From NCBI RefSeq assembly GCF_033118175.1, contig NC_083698.1, forward strand, positions 72,447,001 to 72,511,000: a stretch of 64,000 nt of DNA, in the 5' to 3' direction. Source of the stretch: Dama dama (lineage: Eukaryota; Chordata; Mammalia; Artiodactyla; Cervidae). Below the pieces are notes generated by a model. It searched no databases. It was not told the origin of the DNA and saw only the letters and a list, made by a program, of their open reading frames with translations. A program made the position numbers and the translations under genes. The number at the start of each line of letters is the position of its first letter. Position 1 is the stretch's first letter. Below, piece after piece: positions 56,447 to 64,000 of the stretch.

Positions 56447-57901
56447 TTATATTCTTTGCAGCCAAAGATGGAGAAGCTGTATACAGTCAGCAAATACAAG
56501 ACTGGGATTTGACTGTGGCTCAGATCATGAACTCCTTATTGCCAAATTCAGACTTAAATTGAAGAAAGTAGGGAAAACCACTAGACCATTCAGGTATGAC
56601 CTAAATCAAATCCCTTAAGATTATACAGTGGAAGTGTCAAATAGATTCAAGGGATTAGAACTGATGGACAGAGTGCCTGAAGAACTATGGATGGAGGTTC
56701 ATGACATTGAACAGGAGGCATTGATCAAGACCATCCCCAAGAAAAAGAAATGCAAAAAGACAAAATGGTTGTCTGAAGAGGCCTTACAAATAGCTGTGAA
56801 AGGCAAATGAGAAAAGGAAAGTTATACCCATTTGAAAGCAGAGTTCCAAAGAATAGCAAGGAGAGCTAAGAGAAGCCTTCCTCAGTGATCAATGCAAAGA
56901 AATAGAGAAAAACAATAGAATGGGAAAGACTAGAGATCTCTTCAAGGAAATTAGAGATACCAAGGGAATATTTCATGCAAAGATGATCGCAATAAAGGAC
57001 AGAAATGGTAGGGACCTAACAGGAGCATAAGATATCAAGAAGAGGTGGCAAGAATACACAGAAGAAGAATACACATACAAAAAAAAATCTCATGACCCAG
57101 ATAACCATAATGACGTGATCACTCACCTAGAGCCAGACATCCTGGAATGTGAAGTCAAGTGGGCCTTAGGAAGCATCACTAAGAGCAAAGCTAGTGGAGG
57201 TTATGGAATGCCAGTTAAGCTATTTCAAATCCTAAAATGATTTGAAAATGATGATGCTGTGAAAGTGCTGCACTCAATATACCAGCAAATTTGGAGAATT
57301 CAGCAGTGGCACAGGACTGGAAAAGGTCAGTTTTCACTCCAGTCCTAAAGAAAGGAAATGCTAAAGCATGTTCAAACTACCACACAATTGTACTCATCTC
57401 ACACGCTAGCAAAGTAATGCTCAAAATTCTGCAATCAAGGCTTCAACAGTACGTTAACCATGAACTTCCAGATGTTCAAGCTAGATTTAGAAAAGGCAGA
57501 GGAATCAGAGATCAAATTGCCATATGTTGGATCATCAAAAAAGTAAGAGAGTTTCAGAAAAACATCTACTTCTGCTTTATTGACCATGCCAAAACCTTAG
57601 ACTGTCGTTCACAATAAATTGTGGAAAATTCTTCAAGAGATGGGAATACCAGACCACCTACCTGCCTCCTGAGAAATCTGTATGCATGTCAAGAAGCAAC
57701 AATTAGAACTGGATATGGAACAACAGGCTGGTTCAAAGAAGAGAAGGGGATGACAGAGGATGAGATGGTTGGATGACATCACCAACTCAGTGGATGTGAG
57801 TTTGAGCAAGCTCTGGAAGTTGGTGATGGACAGGGAAGACTGGCATGCTGCAGTCCATGGGGTTGCAAAGTCAGACACGACTGAGCCTCTGAACTGAACT
57901 G

Positions 57902-58290
57902 ATATGACTCAAAATATGGTCTATCTTGGTAAATGTCCATATACATCCAAAAAAATGTATTCTACTCTCATTGGGAAGAATGTTCTATTAATATACATTT
58001 TAATTAGGTTTAGTTGGTTGATAGTGTGATTCACTTACTGATTTTTCCTTCTTCTTAGTCTATCATTTCTGGAGCAAGGACTCTGAAATCTTTTGACTAT
58101 ATTATTGTGTATTTCTTCTTACAGTTCCATCAGTTTCACATATACTTTGAAGCTCTGTTATTAGGTATATAGACATTTAGGATTGTTACATTGTCGACAA
58201 ACTGACTTCTTTGCAATTATAAAATAAATTTCATTTTCCTTATAATACTTCTTACTCTGTTGTCTACTTTGCCTGACATTAAGCTGAGAC
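57902..58290 (-). mobile_element. old L1 ORF2 remnant, right part
   Basis: Continuation of 53925-54140 after the BovB. CAAAATATGGTCTATCTTGG and TTTAGTTGGTTGATAGTGTG match antisense L1 ORF2. Confidence 0.78.
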
Positions 58291-58829
58291 TTTGGGAGAG
58301 GAAAGAAAATGATACCCACTTAGCTATCTACCCTCATGACCTCATCTACCTGAAGCCCAGGAAGTACACAGAGAAGCATTTTATTCTTCTCCACAGTTAG
58401 AGTTTCGGCAGGGGCTGACTTACTTCACTGCTGGATGAAGTGGACAAAAATAGAGGTCACATTCCCAGAAGCAGTCAGGGGACTCCAGGAAAACCTCTGA
58501 CCTCACAGACCAGATCCTCAAAAGCACACAAAGAGTAGAAGTAATCAGGAAGCCTAGGCATAGAAATGACTGAGATTTATCTTACCTTTACTCAACTGAA
58601 GGTTTTGGCTATAAATATTATTAAATTCATTCATTATGTCGCTCTTACCTTTTACTTGATGCTACTTTTTGTCTTTCATTTTTACCTTTTAAGTGTTATC
58701 CCCTTCACTTTATGCAAGAAACAAAGATTTCTAAATAAGTAATAAATATAAAATATATAAAAATACAAATATAATAGAGTATAAAATAATAACAATATAA
58801 AATTGTACTTATATATAAATTTTTTTTTA
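58291..58829. other. unassigned sequence, AT-rich at right
   Basis: No gene or named repeat to 58730; then a TA/AT-rich stretch (AATATAAAATATATAAAAAT) runs up to the next SINE. Confidence 0.45.
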
Positions 58830-58834
58830 TATAT

Positions 58835-59043
58835 GGGTTTCCCAGATGGCTCAGTAGTAAAGAATCCCCCTTTAATACAGGAGACATGGATTCAATCCCT
58901 GGGTCGGGAAGATCCCCTGGAGAAGGAAATGGCAACCCCCTCTAGTACTCTTGCTGGGAAATCCCATGGACAGAGAAGCCTGGCAAGCTACAGTCCATGG
59001 GATCACAAAAGGATCAGACACAACTAAATAACTAAACTACAAC
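58835..59043 (+). mobile_element. Bov-tA SINE
   Basis: GGGTTTCCCAGATGGCTCAG, GGTCGGGAAGATCCCCTGG and GATCACAAAAGGATCAGAC. Flanking TATATAT/ATATATAT runs could be a TSD, but the site is too AT-rich to tell. Confidence 0.95.
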
Positions 59044-59079
59044 AATATATATTACTGCTCATATTGCTGGCTGAATGTT

Positions 59080-59610
59080 GCTAGCTGTAATAGATTGATT
59101 GCAAAAATGACTGTTCTTCTTTATTCCTTACCTCCTGTGTCCTCAGACCTTGCAATGTAGTTTTGCATTATTTCCATCCAGAAATGGAGTGAGTTTCCCT
59201 ACTCCTTGAATTAATCTGGAATTATGACCTGCATTTGTCAACCAAATATGGAGAAAATGATTATTTGCCAGTTCCAAGACCTCAAGAAACACTGCAATTT
59301 CCACTTGCTGTCTTCAATTTCCCTGCACCATGAGCACCAGCCTGGGCTCAGCTGGGAGGATGGGGGACACACAGCCCAGTATCCCCATCCCCCTAGTCTA
59401 TAGCCAATCAACCACCAGATAGACAGGTGGGTCCATCCCAGAGTCATTGACGCACCAGTCACTGCAGAACAAGTAAGCCCACACCCAGCCCAGAACAGCA
59501 GGTGTTCCCAGTTGACCTAGTGACTCACAAATAGTGATAATCCTTACTGTTTTACAGCATGGCTTCATGAATGGTTTGTTACTCAGATAACTACCTGATA
59601 AAGTGGGCCA
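59080..59610 (+). mobile_element. possible ancient LTR-type repeat
   Basis: GTAATAGATTGATTGCAAAA, ATCCAGAAATGGAGTGAG, TTTGCCAGTTCCAAGACC and CCCAGCCCAGAACAGCAGG recall an ancient mammalian LTR-like dispersed repeat. I cannot name the family. Confidence 0.35.
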
Positions 59611-59908
59611 CCGACAGAAGATCCTTCCAGTGATTGAAAAACACAGATTAAGCATACCTTTCTGTTTGACATTGTACAAGTATATTTCACAAGCTGCAGA
59701 CTAGAACATTTTATTTGCCAATTTGGATTAAATTGTGAACTCAGATGAAAATAGCAGGAATAAAAGAAGGTGGTAGTTAAAAGCACCTCAGATATGATTA
59801 ACCTAACTGTATTTTTCTAATTACATATGGCTTGGTAAGGTGGGTTGAGATAGAGATACATTCAAGTTCATATAGCTCATTTTTTCTCAAAGTTTGTTCT
59901 AGGTACTA

Positions 59909-60133
59909 CTGTGCATGTGTGTTAAGTCACCTCAGTGGTGTCTGACTGTTTGCAATCCTATGGACCATAGCCCACCATGCCCCTCTGTCCATGGGATTCT
60001 CCATGTAAGAATGCTGGAGTGGGTTTCCATGCCCTCCTCCAGGGGATCTTCCCAATCCAGGGATTGAACCCATGTCTCTTACATCTCCTGCATCTCCTAG
60101 GTCTTTACCACTAGCACCACCTGGGAAGCCCAT
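59909..60133 (-). mobile_element. Bov-tA SINE
   Basis: Antisense copy from CTCAGTGGTGTCTGACTG to AGCACCACCTGGGAAGCCC. A 6-bp repeat GTACTA at 59903-59908 and 60134-60139 is a likely TSD. Confidence 0.94.
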
Positions 60134-60478
60134 GTACTAGCTTATGTACTACTGCTACATCCAAATAATCTGGGTGAAAAACAATGCTTTAAATTTTTAG
60201 CTATATAAATATGAAATTACTATTACAAGTGATTCTTATTTTTCCATGCTGCTCACTTTGCAAGAAGAGACACCATCTAATGGGTGCTCAGGAAACCATG
60301 TTGCTAGATTCTCCCACAAAATTGGATTTAAGTCTGAGAAAGCCTCTCAATTTAACCACTACAGGAAATATAGAAGGCAAGATGTGCATGTCAAACCACA
60401 CTAAGGAGATACAGTCAGCGAAATGTAACATGGGAAATTCTAAAGAACAGATGACCTGGTTTTTAATCAAATAATTTG

Positions 60479-60571
60479 CAAAAAAAAAAAAAAAAAGAAT
60501 CAAGAAGAAAGAGAAAGGGAGAGAGGAAGAGGGGGAAACAGGAGAGAGAAAAAGAGGAAAGAGAAGTCACC
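60479..60571 (+). repeat. A-run and purine-rich simple repeat
   Basis: An A-run at 60479-60496 followed by AGAAAGAGAAAGGGAGAGAG and similar purine text. It may be the tail of an undetected retroposed sequence. Confidence 0.85.
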
Positions 60572-60679
60572 CTGAAAATTTATAGTGATAAACTATCAAC
60601 CAGTTGTTTATATATGAATGAGAAAAGCTCTTATTCTTTTAGAAATACATCCAGAAATATATACAGATGCAATAATTTT

Positions 60680-60846
60680 TGAGATTGCTAAGGTCTCTGA
60701 AATTGTTCAAAATAATCCAGGGATAAAGAAAGTGAGGAACAAGATTGACCATAAATTGATCATTGCTGAAGCAATTGGGTTCATTTCACTCTTCCCTCTA
60801 TTTGTACATATACACACATGTATTTCACACTTTCCATAAAAAGTAA
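60680..60846 (+). mobile_element. L1M 3' terminal fragment
   Basis: GAACAAGATTGACCATAAAT, TTGATCATTGCTGAAGC, CACACTTTCCATAAAAAG follow the end of an old L1M 3' UTR including its poly(A)-signal region. Confidence 0.72.
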
Positions 60847-60847
60847 A

Positions 60848-60977
60848 TTGCATGTACCCTGTGGATAGCTGGTTCATTATTTGCATGTACCCCATGGATA
60901 GCTGGTTCATAAATTGCTGGTACCCTACAGATAGCTGGTTCATAAACTGCATGTACACTGTGGATAGCTGGCTAATT
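60848..60977. repeat. 33-bp tandem repeat, about 4 units
   Basis: Units begin at about 60848, 60881, 60914 and 60947, each with TTGCATGTACCC-like text followed by GGATAGCTGGTTCAT. Units differ by a few bases. It abuts the L1M tail at its left. The 33-bp period keeps all frames, so the minus strand reads an 11-residue repeat (MNQLSxGYxQF) from 60958 down; no evidence it is translated. Confidence 0.93.
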
Positions 60978-61400
60978 CTCCTAATTCCCTGGGCTTCTTT
61001 CTATGGGTGGCTTATGCAGAGACATTAGAAAGAGTAAACACACAACCTCCTGAGGTTGAAGCTGTGTGCTCACTTAGAGTAAAAAATATATAATTAATTG
61101 CACAATGATTATCCACACATAATAAATTACTTGTGTCACAAGCAATTACAGAATTACAGAAGTAAAATAAAAGGTCACTTGGTCAAGTTGTGGCCATTTG
61201 GTTGGGTTCAGAAACCACAGAGGAAAAACCCATATGCTAGCTTTGTCAGTGAGATTTCATTGAGCCTTTTGCTTAGAATCTGGTGCCTTTCATTTTGTGT
61301 GGTTTTGTTTTTTAAATTTTGTTTTGTTTGCATTAACTTTGGATTTTTTCACCTCTATTTTCTGTAAAGAAAAGCTAAGGCACTGTGTTGTTACTATTAA
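60978..61400. other. unassigned AT-rich sequence
   Basis: No gene or named repeat. Confidence 0.4.
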
Positions 61401-61407
61401 GATTTTA

Positions 61408-61510
61408 ACACATGTAAATCCATGGCTGATTCATGTCAATGTATGGCAAAAACCACTACAATATTGTAAAGTAATTAGCCTCCAACTAATAAAAATAAAT
61501 GAAAAAATAA
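61408..61510 (+). mobile_element. young ruminant L1 tail, about 100 bp
   Basis: AACACATGTAAATCCATGGC, GTATGGCAAAAACCACTAC and CTCCAACTAATAAAAATAA. The preceding AAGATTTT and the following AAAATTTT are a possible imperfect TSD. Confidence 0.9.
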
Positions 61511-61687
61511 AATTTTTCAAAAAAAATTTCATTATTTTATTATACCTCCACCTAAACATTTCTACATTAATAAGTTGCACTAAAGAACACTTTCACTATA
61601 AGAAGTTTAGGAATGTCAATAGAAATAGCATCATGCATGTTTCTATGAATATCAGTCAAGTAAGCATTAGACTTTGAGGGATACTAT

Positions 61688-61902
61688 TGCTGTTGTTCAA
61701 CATATTGTCGCTAAGTCATGTCTGACTCTTTTGCAACCCCATGGACTGTAGCCTGCCAGGACCCTCTGTCCATGGGATTCCTCAGACAAGATTACTGGAG
61801 TGGATACTTGCTAATTCAGAGGATCTTCCCAACCTAAGGATCAAATCTGCATCTCCTGCATTGGGAGGCACAGTCTTTACCACTGAGCCACCAGGGAAGC
61901 CC
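61688..61902 (-). mobile_element. Bov-tA SINE
   Basis: Antisense copy from CTAAGTCATGTCTGACTC to TGAGCCACCAGGGAAGCCC. Flanks GGGATACTA and AGGATATAG are only loosely similar. Confidence 0.94.
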
Positions 61903-62044
61903 ATTGGAGGATATAGCCTGTTACTTATCAGGTATTGTTTGAAGCCAAAAAAATATGCCATATCAACTTATCTCCACTGCAAACTTTTGCCCACTTTGAC
62001 TGTAAGATCTAAATCTCAAAGTCCAAATAAAATTTCCAAAGTCA

Positions 62045-62414
62045 GTCTCACTCTCCCAATTGTCTCCTACCCTCTCCTTCTCACTCTGTGTCCATATGTC
62101 TGTTCTCTACATCTGCATCTCTATTGCTGCTCTGCAAACAGGCTCACATGTACCATCTTTCTAGATTCCATACATATGTGTTTAATACATGATATCTGTT
62201 TTTCTTTTCCTGACTTACTTCACTCTCTATGACAGACTCTTGGTCCATCCACATCTCTACAAATGACCCAATTTCTTTCTTTTTATATTTGAGTACTATT
62301 TCACTATATATATGTACCACATCTTCTGATTCACTTTGCTATATAACAGAAACTAACACAACATTGTAAAGCAATTATACATCAATAAAAAGTAATAAAA
62401 ATTAAAAATGTTTT
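62045..62414 (+). mobile_element. L1 3' end with 5' inversion (twin priming)
   Basis: 62045-62324 is antisense L1 3' UTR (TTCTAGATTCCATACATATG, CCTGACTTACTTCACTC, ATATATGTACCACATCTTC). 62325-62400 is the sense 3' terminus (GATTCACTTTGCTATATAAC, AGAAACTAACACAACATTG, CATCAATAAAAAG). The outer flanks AAATTTCCAAAGTCA (62030-62044) and AAATTCCTAAGTCA (62415-62428) are a TSD with one gap and one mismatch, so both parts came in one event. Confidence 0.85.
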
Positions 62415-62474
62415 AAATTCCTAAGTCATATGGATATATGGATAAAGAATGCTTTATTTATTTAAAAATCTCTC

Positions 62475-62572
62475 CCTGTATATATATATAAAATAGATAT
62501 AATAAATATAATTATATATATATAATTATATATATATATATTGTTTAATATATATATATATATTATTGTTTA
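62475..62572. repeat. TA-rich simple repeat
   Basis: TATATA runs broken by AATTA and TTGTTTAATA motifs. Confidence 0.95.
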
Positions 62573-63115
62573 ATAATAAATATTGCTTTATATTTTTTCT
62601 AAATCCAAGTCTAAAAGAAGATTTTTTAAAAATTTGAAAGATTGACTTAACTAGGGCAAATTTCTTAGCAAAGGGCTACAATGGCCATCAAGTCCATTAT
62701 CAGTTGAGGCATTGATACATAACTATTACAATTAGAACATAACTATTACATTAATAACTATTAATACATAACTGTTACAAAATAGAACAATGTGCATCAT
62801 TTTAGGGCTTTCAAATGTAAGAATAAGAAAATAACATTTATATGGATATATGGACCAACTGAAAAAATCAGACACATTAATATACAAATGTTCATATCAA
62901 CTAAATTGAGGCTTCATTGAACCTTGGTTTAATAGAATTCATGGGGGTAGTACTAGGCAAAAAAATATTATCTTTACTTCAGGAAAGAATAAAATTTCTC
63001 AAATTAAAACCTGAAGCAAATGTGGCTGTGTGGAAGTCTCTCTTAGATGGCCCCTGATGATGCCCTGCCTCTGGATATAGGCTGGACTTGTCCACTTGCT
63101 TTTAACTAGTGGCAG
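62573..63115. other. unassigned sequence with short repeats
   Basis: No gene. Three near-copies of ACATAACTATTACA occur at 62717-62730, 62737-62750 and 62766-62779. Confidence 0.5.
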
Positions 63116-63119
63116 ATGT

Positions 63120-63333
63120 GGCTTCCCAGATAGTTCAGTGGTAAAGAATCCACCCACCAGTGCAGGAGACATGGGTCCTATCCTTGGGTTAGGAAGATCT
63201 GGAGAAGGAAATGGCAACCTGCTCCAGTATTCTTGCCTGGAAAATCCCACAGACAGAGGATCCTGGTGGGCTACAGTCCATGGGGATGCAAAAGACTCAG
63301 ACATGACTTAGCAACTAAACAACAACAACAATA
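63120..63333 (+). mobile_element. Bov-tA SINE
   Basis: GGCTTCCCAGATAGTTCAGT, GAAGGAAATGGCAACCTGC and GGATGCAAAAGACTCAGAC, ending in (AAC)n: ACAACAACAACAATAAA. No clear TSD. Confidence 0.95.
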
Positions 63334-63384
63334 AATGTAGTGTCACTCCCAAGAAGCGGTTATAGAAAGCCTGTGTTCAGTTTA

Positions 63385-63705
63385 AGGGCTCTCTATAGCT
63401 CTCTTGCATCCCTTACTCTGAGGGAAGCCAGCTGCCATGTCATCTGGGAACCGTGCGCAAGGCCGCATGTGGGTGAACTTGGATGTGTATCTTCTGAGGC
63501 CTGCCAACAACCACAGAGGCAAATCTTGTCCTGAGGCCCTTGCAGCCCTGGCCCAAAGTTTAACTGAAGCCTCCAGGCTTTTGACTTAGCCAAAGCCATT
63601 CAGCACAGCCACTTCAGGATTTCTGACCCACAGAAACTGGGAGATATTACCTATTTTTCCTCCCAAACTGTCAAGTTTGCAAATAATTTATACCAGTCAT
63701 AGATA
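63385..63705 (+). mobile_element. MLT1-type LTR
   Basis: GGAAGCCAGCTGCCATGTCA, GAGGCCTGCCAACAACCAC, GAAGCCTCCAGGCTTTTGAC and TCTGACCCACAGAAACTGGG follow an ancient MaLR LTR in order. The 64-residue frame across it is not a gene. Confidence 0.7.
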
Positions 63706-64000
63706 AATAACATGGATGACAAGAAGTGATGGGATAGCAGCTCTGAGAAAATTCAGAAAGGCATCACTGGTGACTTAGCAGTTACCCTACAAACACGAAT
63801 TTCATTTGGTTGTGATAACAAGTTTGTCCTGAGGTGAACAGGTAGAAGGATGAAGTATCAGAAACAAATAGCAGGAAAACGAAATGCAGTGGAGATTCAG
63901 AAACTAACAAGATGAAAAAATAACTCTGATTTGGATTATGAAGGCAAATCTAATCAGTGTTATCTGAAAAACAATCTCTGCCACAATTTTCAGTAGAATA

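Larger units (their letters stand above)
54141..57901 (+). mobile_element. BovB LINE with intact 5' end, doubly invaded
   Basis: The only copy here reaching the BovB 5' UTR (GGCGTGGGTCTGTGGTGG, AGGAGGTCGCCATTATCTTC, GGATTAAAGATTTACTGAG), then the leader, endonuclease, linker, part of RT and the 3' tail. The 6-bp repeat ATATGA at 54135-54140 and 57902-57907 is the likely TSD; the host is an old L1. Nested inside are a BovB piece (54334-54695) and a young L1 (55100-55717). At about 57739 the RT text (CAACAGGCTGGTTCAAA) jumps to the 3' tail (GAAGAGAAGGGGATGACAG), a deletion of roughly 0.76 kb compared with the copy at 5411. Many stops; dead. Confidence 0.95.

Noticed and set aside
54141..57901. 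A possible functional BovB, given its intact 5' end
   Set aside because: Internal stops, nested insertions and an RT deletion show it is dead.
60707..60958. Minus-strand protein with 11-residue repeats
   Set aside because: The repeat follows from a 33-bp minisatellite whose period keeps frame; no sign of a gene.
61741..62232. 163-residue plus-strand open frame
   Set aside because: It reads through an antisense SINE and part of an inverted L1.
1..64000. CRISPR arrays, operons, bacterial promoters, tRNA or rRNA genes
   Set aside because: The window is mammalian nuclear DNA. The tRNA-like parts are SINE heads, and the direct repeats are TSDs, microsatellites or transposon copies.

Overview
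This 64 kb window looks like nuclear DNA from a ruminant, most likely a bovid or close relative. The evidence is the combination of many Bov-tA (tRNA-derived) SINEs, many BovB (RTE-type) LINE copies, L1 tails of the ruminant L1-BT type, and two CHR-2-type SINEs shared by ruminants and cetaceans. Older mammalian repeats (MIR, degraded L1M, MLT1-type LTRs) lie underneath. I found no host protein-coding gene, tRNA or rRNA. The long open frames are decayed retrotransposon ORF2 pieces. Family names come from reading the sequence and memory of consensus features; no search was run.

Layout. 1-5.4 kb: mostly unrecognised DNA with two Bov-tA copies and MIR-like pieces. 5.4-12.8 kb: a BovB copy with a perfect target-site duplication (TSD), two LTRs, then one old plus-strand L1M split by three BovB pieces and a young L1. 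14.3-19.3 kb: nested L1s, one with a possible 3' transduction and one with a 5' inversion. 19.3-27.4 kb: mostly unrecognised sequence with two CHR-2 SINEs, MIRs and a young L1. 27.4-30.9 kb: a long minus-strand BovB invaded by a plus-strand BovB. 31.4-33.3 kb: an old L1 hit by three Bov-tA SINEs. 33.8-35.7 kb: two solo LTRs inside L1 remnants, then an MLT1 LTR. 35.7-39.2 kb: GC-richer sequence I cannot assign. 39.5-49.2 kb: old minus-strand L1 sequence interrupted by three BovB copies, two of which form an almost identical inverted pair. 49.3-53.8 kb: SINE, L1 and BovB insertions. 53.9-58.3 kb: an old L1 interrupted by a BovB that keeps its 5' end and was itself invaded by a BovB piece and a young L1. 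58.8-64 kb: SINEs, a 33-bp tandem repeat, a 5'-inverted L1 and an MLT1 LTR.

No genes work together here. The biology is retrotransposition: BovB and L1 machinery copied themselves, and L1/BovB supplied the machinery for the SINEs. About twenty insertions carry readable TSDs, so insertion order can be worked out locally. The most unusual signal is an inverted pair of BovB segments (43218-44450 and 47113-48347). They are about 99% identical by eye and share the same frameshift, catalytic-motif change and stop, while their flanks are clearly more diverged. This is best explained by gene conversion between the two copies.
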